Of a DNA stretch of 64,000 bases, positions 44,201 to 54,535 are shown piece after piece. The notes under the pieces were generated by a model. The model saw nothing but the letters and a program-made list of their open reading frames with translations. It was not told the DNA's origin and searched no databases. Every line of letters starts with the position of its first letter. Position 1 is the stretch's first letter. The position numbers and the translations under genes are program-made. The stretch comes from Macrosoma leucophasiata (taxonomy: Eukaryota > Arthropoda > Insecta > Lepidoptera > Hedylidae): assembly GCA_036365455.1 (NCBI GenBank), contig JAWQUS010000030.1, positions 18,372,001 to 18,436,000 of the forward strand, written 5' to 3'.

Positions 44201-44528
44201 TGATTGGCCGGCGCGTGTCAGCAGCCAACGTTGGGGAAAACGTGTAGATCCGGCGTTATAGTACTAATAGCCACCGAAATGACCGGACACTTCTTCGATA
44301 GCACCTAACAAGATATAGGTATTTTGGATATTGCATCTTTATGTTTACTGGTAATTTCTTTTACAGGGCAGCTATTATTTACGCAATTTAACAATGCCAC
44401 CTGGTAACATTCCAGTAAATTTCCCATTTGAAAAAGGACGCATTGAAGTTAAATTCATTTCTACTGTCAACAAAGACTTAATTGCTTCCGGGAACGTCGA
44501 CGTAGAACTCAGGACTGTCAGACTTTAG
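41297..44528 (+). CDS. Secreted DUF1091-family protein, gene 1 (four exons, 197 residues)
   Basis: Exons are 41297-41380, 42504-42662, 43293-43481 and 44367-44528 (28, 53, 63 and 53 codons plus stop), all junctions in phase 0. Exon 1 is a signal peptide with the hydrophobic core LFFNFIIFCSII ending SSVAAVR. Exon 2 starts VKMWDIEHPIITFYN. Exon 3 has YKRNFIEVSFKLCDFV and ends DAVKTCPFPA. Exon 4 opens GSYYLRN. The CPFP-GSYYLRN junction is the hallmark of DUF1091, an insect family within the MD-2-like/CheB-type secreted proteins; the ligand and role here are unknown. Unlike genes 2 and 3 it lacks the exon-2 cysteine (VTSM for VNASC) and has an acceptor with a poor pyrimidine tract (TTTGTCGCCTAG). 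Its introns hold several repeat copies. It is intact in frame and may be expressed. Confidence 0.82.
41430..41985. repeat. 290-bp repeat family, one copy inserted in another
   Basis: 41561-41843 is a full plus-oriented copy ('ctggtggtagagctccagtg' to an A-run). It is flanked by two halves of a minus-oriented copy at about 41435-41560 and 41845-41985. It lies in intron 1 of DUF1091 gene 1. Confidence 0.8.
42097..42153 (+). repeat. 19-bp tandem repeat, three units
   Basis: The unit TTGAGCCTTTATGCCTTAA is repeated three times with two substitutions, immediately before a MITE. A perfect 14-bp inverted repeat (CACATCTTAACGAA) is at about 42039-42068. Confidence 0.9.
42161..42453 (+). mobile_element. 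TAGAGCAACACC-family MITE, full length
   Basis: The ends CATAGAGCAACACCGGAGGG and GGCCGCGTTGCTCTATG are inverted. Inner parts 'aggg(c)agaagcc' and 'ggctactcccct' extend the pairing. It ends 50 bp before exon 2 of DUF1091 gene 1, so it may have displaced the original acceptor context. Confidence 0.85.
42818..43105 (+). repeat. 290-bp repeat family, reference copy
   Basis: Runs from 'ctggtggtagagctccagtg' through 'gcaccaccgcattacctaat', 'tgtaatttccggcacagagg' and 'ggctgcagtcatcacttaac' to an A-run. It lies in intron 2 of DUF1091 gene 1. The family is unidentified; the A-rich 3' end suggests retroposition. Confidence 0.88.
43525..43600. repeat. Near-perfect hairpin, arms about 36 bp
   Basis: 'gacaaataaaaaaaagatac...gtgggtggt' is followed after 4 nt by its complement with two mismatches. 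It lies in intron 3 of DUF1091 gene 1 and may be a tiny MITE. Confidence 0.9.
43653..43930 (+). repeat. 290-bp repeat family copy
   Basis: Same order of blocks as 42818-43105, with a small deletion after 'atcgtgttccggt'. Intron 3 of DUF1091 gene 1. Confidence 0.87.
43932..44225. mobile_element. MITE with a LINE-tail insertion
   Basis: The outer parts match 49975-50110 ('gttggcccgaacgtt' at one end, 'gattggccggcgcgtgtca' near the other). The middle (about 43982-44142) is a 3' tail with 'ggggacctttttgtaacaac' and a (TTCTA)n end, absent from the 49975 copy. Confidence 0.7.
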
Positions 44529-44656
44529 TCAAATACAATCATCTGATTATTTGCATATTTGAAAGTAAAACTAAAGCAAGATTTAAAAAAAGAAAGAAAA
44601 CTCGTTTTTATTTTAATACATTTTCATAAAATACGTACCTATATAATAGGTTCTGT

Positions 44657-44939
44657 CATAGAGCAACACCGGAGGGGAGTAGCCATATGCAGGCTTTCCC
44701 CTCTGCCAAAGTACAAGCCCAAATGGGCCTATGCCTGTCGCCTAGATGTTTTAATGTGTGCGTGAAATTGTTTATGTATTTTGTTTAAGACAAGGTGTGA
44801 GTTTCGTAGTAATGGACGATTTTTGTAGTGTGAGTGTGAGTCACACGCATTTCCCCCGCAAAAAATGACAGACTGTTTTGCATCGGTAATAAACGCTATG
44901 GCTACTCCCCTCCAGTCCGGTGGGCCGTGTTGCTCTATG
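44657..44939 (+). mobile_element. TAGAGCAACACC-family MITE, full length
   Basis: The ends CATAGAGCAACACCGGAGGG and GGGCCGTGTTGCTCTATG are inverted. It lies 128 bp after the stop of DUF1091 gene 1. The following 44940-45530 holds no gene I can support. Confidence 0.85.
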
Positions 44940-45535
44940 CGGTCCTGTAAACGAGCTGTAAAAATTGCACTTTATAAAGCAATTTTATGACTATTATATT
45001 ATTCATATATTGCTCAGGATATTTGCAACTCTAGGCACTGTTGCTGCAATTTCATTGCGCAATATATTCCAAGTGTAGTCCAGCAAGATTCTGAAACTGA
45101 ATTGCTGAAAAGTTTTATTCGTACACGCACAGCAATATATTGCAGCTATATCTCAGCAGTTTATGAAGTTAATGAAGAAATGGAGGAAACAGGTATCCGC
45201 CATTTCTGCTGTTGTCGTTGCAGCATTTATTGTTTTGTTAGTTTAAAATCTTTTCGTTTGACCACTCGGCCATGACGAACAGAATAAAAGAAATCAATAA
45301 CCGCTACACACCGATACACGTGATACAAACAACTTCGCTAAGTATTGTTTGGATTCACAACAACTTCGTGGGGGAAGACTGGGGAAGAGGTGTATAGGTA
45401 TGAAATGCATACTCAACGACAAATGTTATTACAATCTAAATTAATTTTATAATGACAAAAATTTGTGAATTTTGATTAAGTAATTTGAATATAATTTATA
45501 ATATGAATTACAATTTATGATGAAACGATAACTTA

Positions 45536-45826
45536 GTGGTGGTAGAGCTCCAGTGACGGCGCTCGTGGGCGTAGGCACTACTGCATTACCTAATATACCT
45601 ACTTGCCGATAAATGAGAGTGTTCAGCACTATCGTGTTCCGGTCAGGTGATAATGTACGGCCCTGTAATTTCGGGCACAGAGGCATAACACCTTAGGTCT
45701 CAGGAGTGGTAACGTATCTGCATTTTGACCTCTGATCTTTGTGTGGGTGTTTATAGGCTGCAGTCATCACTTAACATCAATGTGAACTGCATGCTTGTTT
45801 GCCACTTTCATGACATAAAAAAGGCC
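45536..45826 (+). repeat. 290-bp repeat family copy
   Basis: Full length, from 'tggtggtagagctccagtga' to 'cacttt...cataaaaaa'. Following text 45827-46010 has a short open frame without a known domain. Confidence 0.86.
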
Positions 45827-46851
45827 CATGGCTGGAAAGTGGGCGATGAGAGAGAGGATGAGTTTGCAAAACAACCCCTAATACGAAGGTTGGAACGCCT
45901 AGCCCTCCCGCCATAGGTCAAAAGGCTTCTTAGAGCGGATAGTAAGTATAGAAAAGCATGGAACACGCGATACGTCAACAGAGAGATAGCAGCGGTCACA
46001 AAAATGTTCCTACGTACCGTAATAACCGTTCGAAGGATTTTTTATGGCCAGAAGTGGCAAACAAGACATTATTTTAAATGACACAAGATTTGTTTAAAGT
46101 CGGCCATAATTGACTAAGGTTAACGGTAAACATGTGTACCTACAGTCGAACAAAGAATCCTCCACTTTTCTGAAGTCGGTTTAACTACATTTCTAAAACG
46201 GATTTTCAGAATATGCTTTTAATACATTGTATATTTACGATAATAAAATAAAGTAATACAAAGTAATAAAAAATTACAATAAAACACGAGAATGAGAGTT
46301 GTGTGTGTAATTAGGTTGAAGTGTTTAGAATTATGAAATTTGTTAACTGAATTTCGAATTGAAATCGAAAATCATTCGAAAAACATTTAATAGTAGGCAG
46401 TTTTGTTCCAATCATGTGACTAGACGATTCAGGTCTAGACTAATTATAGCTTGGTTAAAGGCTTAATGTAAATATGTACTTGTTCGATGCATAAGTATGA
46501 TAATTATAATTTATCAAGCATTTAGTTATATGAGCACAGTACAGGGAAAACAGGGTAGGGCTTCATTTACATCCCTGGGGAACGCCTCTAATAAGTGGGG
46601 TTGACTTTGACTTTACTAAAGACCCGTCACATAATTTTAGTTCACCGAACTGCTTTTTTACTTTCCAGGTAGCTTTTGAACCAAAGAAATGCTAACTTGG
46701 ATAATAACAATGCCATATTAACACCATCAGAAGCCCGAACAAAATCTGGCAAAACCAATATTGTGCACATGATTTTATCCGAAGCAAAATGTTATAAGTT
46801 ACTTTTATAAAAGCAGTGTTTCTAACTGCTGACTCTAGGTAGTAGCTAGAG

Positions 46852-47154
46852 CAGGAGGATAACGCTCTCCTGCCCGAATCAGGCGCAGGCGGCCTGGGCG
46901 GCGGCGGCTGGCATACGCTAACCATCTGCCGCCCTAACAGGGACTTCCGGGTGGCGGACTAGCGGACGTGCGGCGCCCGGGTTAAGTTGAGCTGGTTGGC
47001 GTTCTGGTGCTTTGCACGCCACTAGAGTGGCCGGAAGCCATTGGGCTCCCTTTTTGAGTTGGTCCCGGTTGCGGGCGGCCGCCGGAGGGGTTGCGGATGT
47101 GTGCTAAAGCGTTCCTGAGACCCCGCCCCAGAGGGCGGATGAGTCGGAGTACCC
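46852..47154. mobile_element. GC-rich 303-bp insertion with 15-bp target duplication
   Basis: AGGTAGTAGCTAGAG (46837-46851) and AGGTAGTGGCTAGAG (47155-47169) flank it. The paralogous block at about 54045-54060 lacks the insert. The composition (GGCGGCGGCGGC, CGGCCGCCGG) contrasts sharply with the surroundings. No coding domain is recognised; it is perhaps a SINE or a truncated LINE 5' region. Confidence 0.75.
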
Positions 47155-47650
47155 AGGTAGTGGCTAGAGAGAAAACATTCGAAATGTAGATACAGCTTTT
47201 AAACTGAAAGAGTAGCTGGAAATACCAAATAACTAGTCCTTCTATTATTGCCCAACATATTGGAGCTTCATACTTGGATGAATTCAAAAGTCACAAATGA
47301 ACTGCATGATATCAGAGTGTGAATATTTAGTTTGGTTGGTAAAAAGTTTAACTTTTTTAACTTAGATGATGTAAAAGATTTTCAAATGAGAACCTCACAT
47401 CAAACAACCTCTAGGTCCTAGTAGGTCATAAGTTAACAGTAATTTTCGCTATAGGTAGTACGGACTAGCAACAATTTGAAATGGAACTACAATGCCTAGT
47501 TAACTGAGTTAATGATAGCTAGCTAGTGAAACTAGTTGAACTATTAAAAAACTTAAATGTTTGAATAACATTGGTTATTATTGGACCCTGTAATGTATGC
47601 AAACGGATATTTAAAATTAATCCAATCATAACCCAATTTATTATCATGAC

Positions 47651-47677
47651 TTAAATAGTCATGATAATAAATCAGTT
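47651..47677 (+). promoter_or_regulatory. Core promoter of DUF1091 gene 2
   Basis: TTAAATAG (47651-47658) and TCAGTT (47672-47677), 19 nt before the ATG, in the same layout as in gene 1. Confidence 0.5.
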
Positions 47678-47695
47678 GGTCATTTTGTGTTCAAA

Positions 47696-50600
47696 ATGTC
47701 GGAGATTGTAACCAAATGCGTATTGTTCTTAAATGTTATTGCTATTTGTTCAATAAATTCGCCTGTGGCCGCTGTCAGGGTAAAATGCTGTTCTTGTTTG
47801 TCCTCAATTTTTAAGTAATTTATTTTATAAATACTATAGTGGCTTCCTATTAACGTTGTTAGTAATTTTAATATAAATAAATTGGCGAGTATATATAGAT
47901 GGAGATGTAAGTGTCACAAAACGAGCCATCAACCCTAATCAATATACATTATTTTGTGCGGTGCTGGTGAAAAGTTACCATAATGAACTTGGGTTGATTT
48001 TAAATAATTATTTTAGTTTAATATACGTTAAGTTTAATTTACCTACGCGAGACAAATCCGAAAACTAATTTTATTTCCATATAATGAAAGAAACTGATTT
48101 TTGTAGACCTTAAGGTTCTCTGACTTTCTTTACTACTGATCTGCTTGTTGTCTTGATACAATTATTATTATTAATATTGTAAATAGACATAAAATATTAA
48201 TTAAGAAACTACATAGTCAACCGAAGTCCCACCAAGTTGGGACTTCGGTAGCTTAGTGGTAAAGCGACTGGACTGGTTATCCTGAGGTCGCAGGTTCGAT
48301 TCCTGCCCGAAGTCAAATTTTTCTTTCCGTTTTTGTTTTTAATTCCTAAACTTCACTCGCATGTGTTATTGCGATAAAAAAATAGTACAATTACATAATA
48401 ATTAGTTAATGCATCACTCGTATAATCGGACATTTTATTGAAATTGAAAAGAAGTTATTGGCACAGATTGGAGATACAGTATATACAGACAGACATTAAT
48501 TAATTAACCTTTCAAGGATCGTACGGCCACCGGCGGCGAGACACAATTGAATTTCAATTGTCATATTTTTCTCGTGTCTGGAGTGTTTACGTGTTAAAGA
48601 CACTAAAATAAAATATAGAAAAGAAAAAAAAAAGAAACAGGACATACAAGAGGTACATGATACTTAAAACTACCCATAACACACCCTGATAAACTGTGAA
48701 CTGTGTGTCTGTGTCTTTTCAGACGTATAATTATATAGGAAGCACGTGTAATGTTTTATGTTTGTTTTCTTGATGGGATCTTCTTTAGTCCATATCAAGA
48801 AAACTGCAAGCAAACTTACATCTCACCCCTGTGGTTTGTAGTTACAACCTACAGACATTTAGTTACAGTCAGGGAACTCTCTCCTTACCCGAAGTCGCAT
48901 GGTGCCCGCATGATCATGCGACCAATTGCCAGATAGTACAAAACCATTGAAGGCTTATAAATGTCAATAATTATTAAAAAAAAATACCTTCTACTGCATC
49001 CTCATAAAGCATCAGGGGATTGATTCTCGTAAATAATGGTTATTTTATCGCAATTCAATCCCGTCGCGGTCTAACTTTTTCAAATGTGAACGGCCTTATG
49101 GGCCTATGTTAGATACAACCCGATGCAATAATTATTGTTTTACGAAAGTCAGGCTTCATTGCTTTTTCTTTAATACATGATATATTTTTACAATCATGAT
49201 ATATTTTTTTCCTAGGTCAAAATGTGGGATATTGAACATCCGATAATAACTTTTTACAACAAATCGTATCTATCGTATGTGAACGCATCATGCAGTCGCA
49301 TGAGGAGACGTGACCGCGTTCACCACTATTCATTATTTTTTCAAACATTAATACCATTTGATAACAGAATTCGGGTAAGTTTTAGTTTTTAATTGTATAA
49401 TCGTTTTTTTACAAGAAAAGTGAGAACATACAACCTATCCATTTATTTAAATTGTAAATGGACTATCTCTGTACCTAGATAGTCTTAAGTACAGCTAGGT
49501 AGTAGTTAGGAGCCCCTTTTTCCATAAAATTGTTTATCTGAAAATAATTCATCACGATATGAGCATTTTTACCAAAGGGCTACGACATCTACACAAGCAA
49601 AATCCAAAAGTCAATTTAGATATATATTATGTTTTTTTATTTTTTACATGTTATTTACTTTTACTTCCCTTGAAAACAATTGTAAATTAAATAAATATAT
49701 TTATTTCAGATTTCTTTTTATGCCTACGAATATCTGTCGAATGTGTACAAGCGCAATTTCATCGAGGCCAGCTTCAAACTATGTGACTTTGTGACTAAGG
49801 ATGAAATATGGTTCTTAGGCGACAGTGTCAGAAAAATATGGGAGAATTCCATAAAAGAAGTACTTCCGAACGCCGTGAAGATATGTCCTTTTCCCCCTGT
49901 ACGGTTGTTTTAAATTTTATTATCGATTTATTGATTAAATATATAATAAAACTTTAGAATTAAAGGCCGGCTTTACACGTTGGCCCGAACGTTGGTGCCA
50001 ACGCTACACGTCCAACGTGTGGATCTAGTAAAAAGCGTTGGGGCGAGCAATGCGCGTTGGTGATTGGCCGGCGCGTGTCACCAGCCAACGTTGGGGCCAA
50101 CGTGTGGATCCGGCGCGGCGTAAGCCTTTTTATTTTTAGTATTGCAAAAAATACAGTATGACACTTAGTATGACGTATGACTGTGATCATTTAATGAAAG
50201 ATGTCCATTGCTAGAAAAGATTTCCCAAAGATTGCAGCAACAGTGTTGTGTATAGGGAAGAATATGCCTTAATCGCCACACTTGGCGTTCGGATTGGAGA
50301 TGGCAGTTTGATCGCATGGGGCTACTGCCGATTTCGCGTTATTTACTGCCACCCATTTGAATGGTTTGATCGCTATCGTTCGATTGACTGACTGCACTAG
50401 CGGAAGGGTCGTCACTTCCAATGCCATAAATGGACTTTACTACTTATGGGACAAATAAGGCACTGATCTGACCAGACATTTACCTCGCTAGTAGTCTTGT
50501 TACCATCTTACTCGATAAACATTGGTACATAATTGCATCTTTATATTAACTAGTAATTTCTTTTACAGGGCAGCTATTACTTACGCAATTTAACATTGCC

Positions 50601-50724
50601 AACTGATAAAATGCCAACGAATTTCCCATTTGAAAAGGGACGCATGGAAATAAATTTTACTTCTAACAAGGACGTTATTGGTTCCGGGTTCGTCCACATA
50701 GAACTCAAGACTGTCAGACTTTAG
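47696..50724 (+). CDS. Secreted DUF1091-family protein, gene 2 (four exons, 195 residues)
   Basis: Exons are 47696-47779, 49216-49374, 49710-49898 and 50569-50724, all phase 0. The signal peptide core is CVLFLNVIAICSI and ends VAAVR. Exon 2 carries VNASCSRMRRRDRVHHYSLF. Exon 3 has KRNFIEASFKLCDFVTKDE and ends AVKICPFPP. Exon 4 opens GSYYLRNLTLP. Three cysteines in the mature part (ASC, LCD, CPF) and several N-x-S/T sites fit a secreted glycoprotein. Exon 4 is two codons shorter than in its paralogues (TSNKD for TSTVNKD). An AATAAA about 25 nt after the stop may serve for polyadenylation. It is the middle member of the array and appears intact. Function is unknown; CheB-type relatives in flies are linked to chemosensation, which I would not assume here. 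Confidence 0.86.
47887..47898 (+). promoter_or_regulatory. TATA-like box within intron 1 of DUF1091 gene 2
   Basis: GAGTATATATAG occurs 107 nt after the exon 1 donor. The equivalent in gene 3 is GAGTATATAAAG at 54729. The following 'acgagccatcaaccctaatc' is conserved as well. It could be an internal promoter or simply part of the duplicated block. Confidence 0.25.
48239..48390 (+). mobile_element. tRNA-derived SINE, copy 3 (best tRNA fold)
   Basis: GACTTCGGTAGCTTAGTGGT through GCAGGTTCGATTCCTGC to CGAAGTC forms full acceptor, D and T stems. The anticodon stem has a T-T mismatch and a GGT anticodon-like triplet. The tail 'cactcgcatgtgttattgcg' is shared with 38896-39045, so I read it as a SINE and not a tRNA gene. 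It lies in intron 1 of DUF1091 gene 2. Confidence 0.75.
49975..50110. mobile_element. GC-rich MITE, about 135 bp
   Basis: The left 'ttacacgttggcccgaacgt' and right 'acgttggggccaacgtgtgg' ends are imperfect inverted repeats. Intron 3 of DUF1091 gene 2. Matches the outer parts of 43932-44225. Confidence 0.7.
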
Positions 50725-53334
50725 CTAAATACAATCATTTGATTATTTGAAAATAAAATATACATGGTCTGTGTGCTGGAGTAATATTTTTGATCTATAA
50801 ATAAAACAAGCAATTATCATCTGATTATTTACATAATATTTGAAAGTAAAGTGTCTCAAAACTAAAGCAAAGTTTAAATAAGAAAGAAAATATGTTTTGT
50901 TTTTTATTTTATTAATTTAAATAGGTACATGAAATAGGGGAACACACAGGGCATCGGGCAAATAGCACCTAATGCTTTGACGTGAATTTTTGTCTTTTTA
51001 ATTACTATTTTGCATAAATGTAACTTTAATTATCTTATTTAAATAATAGAATAGCAACATTGTCTTACAGGACACAACTGTATGTAAATATAAGTATCTA
51101 GTTTGAGGGCTGCAGGAATACTTTTTGTCTGTAAATAAAACAATTAGTTAATTGGCGTGTTCTCATTTTCAATATCCAACAACCTCAACGAGATACAACA
51201 TTTACGACGAGTGTCTAAGTCTGGATCAATTTGTAAAATAGGTACTATGAAATCAATATTTCATTATTATTTAATTTATTTCAGCAAAATCAGTGTTATC
51301 TACTGCTAAATGATTTCCCAGTAATGAAGTATTCAGAAAAGTACCTTTGCTGATTACTAAGCCAAGCACTAAAGATTTTAGATGAAGCACATCTACAACT
51401 CTGTTTACAACGAAAATCCAGAAAAGGTTTGGACATTCCTCAATATGTCAGGGATTCTAACCTCAGTAATATTAAAATCAAAACGGCATTTCTCTTCGTA
51501 ACTATCAACTTTCATATAACCTGTCCCATCTTCTGGACTCTTTATACCAGGTAATTGTATGCAAAAAACTGGAACCATGCTATCAAGGGGAATGTCCAGT
51601 CTAGCACTTTAGTACATACAGGTCAATGCCTTATACCTAGTTTTCTTGAATTTGTCTTTAGTGAAGTTGCTAATTGCTTCAGGTTCTCACGACTGAACCA
51701 ATAAAGTGTTTTCTTTCTTCTTCTTTCCGATTCTGATGTTAAGAATACTGTAATGGATATATGATTCAAATGCAACGTTAGTTGTAATAAAATCTTTGCT
51801 TGATGACTAAGCCAATAGATTCTATTTTTAATTACTCCCTCTCCTCTAGGTTTTTTATTCTAATAGGAAAGACGTGAGTATTATTACTATTCACTTAGTC
51901 TCTACTACTTACTTAAAAAATCGAATTCTATTACTTTTGCCAATTATAGTCCAAGTATATGTCCACTATAACACGTTTTACTTTTCCTTGTTCGAGTTAT
52001 TGATTGTCTTATTTATCAACAACTTTCCAAGCATGATCTACTGAATCAGCCCAGATCATTATTTAGTCAAATTTACTGACCATATTCGGCTCGGTAAGGA
52101 TATGCAACAGCTTATGGTGTTAGTATTATTGACTTTCATCAATACTTTTAACACTGTTAACCTTGGTTTATTTCTTGTCACTTTGGGTTCACTTAACATA
52201 TCTCTAACGGCAATTAACTGGTTGCATAATTATTTGTCTGGTAGCCGACAGATAGTAACCTACAGATAACGGTTAATTTTTGTGTTAGCGCCATGTTGAA
52301 AGCAGTGTTCCTTAAGGTGGTATATTGAGTCCTCTTCTATAAGCAATTTTCATAAACAGAATTAGTCTTTCTCTTACTCCTCTCGACTATCTTATGTAGA
52401 CGATCTCCAAATACATACACAAGCTCAATAGAATGACCATCCTAAAGCGTAAATAATACTCTGTCTTGTATCTCGAGTTGGAGCAAAAGTAATGGATTAA
52501 AAATAAATCCTGAAAGTAGAAGGGACTCAAGGGACCGAGAAGTAAGGACCAAAAAGCTCAGACTGGAGAGGAGCTGAACCGTCTATGAGGCAGAGTTGTA
52601 TGCGCTGTGCTACTATTGAACTCGCACGTATAGCTCTAAAAGAACATGCAGTTTGGTAATTCTTAGCGATTCGAGGTCTAGTCTGGATTGTAAATCGAGA
52701 TAATTTTCATCCAAGTGGATGAAAAGTATATGAGTGCGCAGACCATCTCGTAAGTGCCTGCCAAAGATGGGTTTGCGAACTCATTCATTGCCGAAATCAA
52801 GGAAACGGTAGGGCGAAAAAATTTTACTGGGTTAAGGCCTGGACCTTGTTGTTTTGTTAGGATACAATCGATAAGTACTGCCACGTATTTAACGCGGGCA
52901 CTACTATGAAGCTGGATGCAAGAACATTATTTATCATGCAGTTCTCGCGGTATTGGAGTATTGTTTTTCTTTACAGAAAAACTCACATATTTAGTTCTGC
53001 AACCTCGTCCTCGTCTGTTGGTAAAAGAGTTCTTCTACCCATAGTTCTTTTCCAAAGGAACACATGCAAGTGATTTTAGATATTAATAAGGGAATAGTAA
53101 TTACGCACTGCGGTAGGCAGTTTACTAGACACAATTTTTTCAGCAATGTTTATGCCTATATTAGCAAAAAAATGTTCGTAAAATTTACCGAATTCTGGAG
53201 TGCTTGTTTGCCACCTTTGTTTTTTTAGTGTGATGTAGTGGCTTACAAGCACACATCACTTACATTGACATTTCACATTGATGGCGAATGAAGACGTAGC
53301 CTATATCTAAACATCTAGAAAAACTAGAGATTTT
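50725..53334. other. Spacer between DUF1091 genes 2 and 3, with a decayed RT at 52010-52510
   Basis: 51165-51240 matches the flank of the orphan exon near 36050. 51547-51640 is an inverted copy of 29972-30045. In 52010-52510 broken plus-strand frames read NISLTAINWLHNYLSGSRQI and, further on, YVDDLQIHTQAQ. These are RT remnants of a jockey-like LINE with many stops and a degenerate YVDD. The rest shows no gene. Confidence 0.55.
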
Positions 53335-54490
53335 TTTCTTGTTTGCCAGAAGTGGCAAACAAGATGTCATTTTAAATGACACAAGATTTAATTATTTTGG
53401 TCCATAATTGACTAAGTTAACGGTAAACATGTGTACAGTGGAAGAAAGAATCCCTCCCCTTTTCTGAAGTCGGTTAAAGTACATTTCTAAAACTTATTTT
53501 TTGAATATGCTTGTATTAAAGTAATACATAATAAAATTTGGTAATTGCAAATTCGAATCGAAATCGAAAATCATCCGAAAACCATTTAATAGTAGGCAAT
53601 TTTGTTCTAATCATGTGACTAGGTGTAACTCACGATTCAGGTCTACTCTAGTTATAGCTTGGTCAAAGTCAGCAGGCTTAATAGAAATTAATAGACTTAC
53701 AATTTAACAAGCATTTAGTTATATGAGCACCGTACAGGAAAAACAGGGCAGGGCTTAAATTACATCCCTGGGAAACGCCTCTAATAAGTGGGATTGGCTT
53801 TGACTTTACCCGAAGACCTTTTTAAGACCCGGCAAATGAATTTAGTTCACCGAACTGTTATTTTGACTTTCCAGACAGCTTTTGAACCCAAGAAATGCTA
53901 ACTTGGATTATAACAATGTCATGTTAATACCATCAGAAGCCCGGGCAAAATCGAGAAAAACTGCAAACAATATTGCGCACACTTACCTCAAGTAAAATGT
54001 TATAAGTTACATTTTTAAGAGCAATGTTGCTAACTGCTGTCTCTAGTTAGTAGGTAGATAACATGCGAAAAGTACAGATTTTAAACCCAAAAAGTAGCTG
54101 GAAATAGCTGATAATTAGTCCCCTACTATTATTGCCCAACTTATTAGAGCTTCATACTTGGATGAACTCAAAAGTCACAAATGAACTGCATGAAATCTTA
54201 GTGTTGATAATTTGGTTAATTTGTAAAAAGTTAAACTTTTTTAACTTAGATACTGTAAAACATTTTCACATGTAAGTTTCTAGGTCCTAGTAAGTCATAA
54301 GTGAATAGTAGGTACATTTCGCTGAAGGTAATTGAACAAGAAACAATTTGATACGGAACGACAAAGCATATGTAGTTAGCTAGTTAATGACAAAACTAGA
54401 ATGTTTGAATAACATTGGTTATTGTTACCTGTAACGTATGCAAACGGATATCTAAAATTAATCCAATCATAACCCAATTTATTCACTGAC

Positions 54491-54517
54491 TTAAATAGTT
54501 AAAATAATAAATCGGTT
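54491..54517 (+). promoter_or_regulatory. Core promoter of DUF1091 gene 3
   Basis: TTAAATAG at 54491-54498 and TCGGTT at 54512-54517, 19 nt before the ATG. The initiator carries G for A compared with genes 1 and 2, which might weaken it. Confidence 0.45.
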
Positions 54518-54535
54518 GGTCATTTAGTGTTCAAA

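Larger units (their letters stand above)
46030..47940 (+). repeat. Duplicated upstream block of DUF1091 gene 2
   Basis: Matches 53335-54790 in the same order: 'agaagtggcaaacaaga', 'acggtaaacatgtgtac', 'atcatgtgactag', 'cagggcttcatttacatccc', 'gcttcatacttggatgaa', then promoter, exon 1 and the first part of intron 1. The main length difference is the GC-rich insert at 46852-47154. Confidence 0.85.

Noticed and set aside
48239..48312. Functional tRNA gene (Thr GGT-like)
   Set aside because: The same head and non-tRNA tail occur three times, one with a target duplication; the anticodon stem has a mismatch and GGT is not the expected eukaryotic Thr anticodon.
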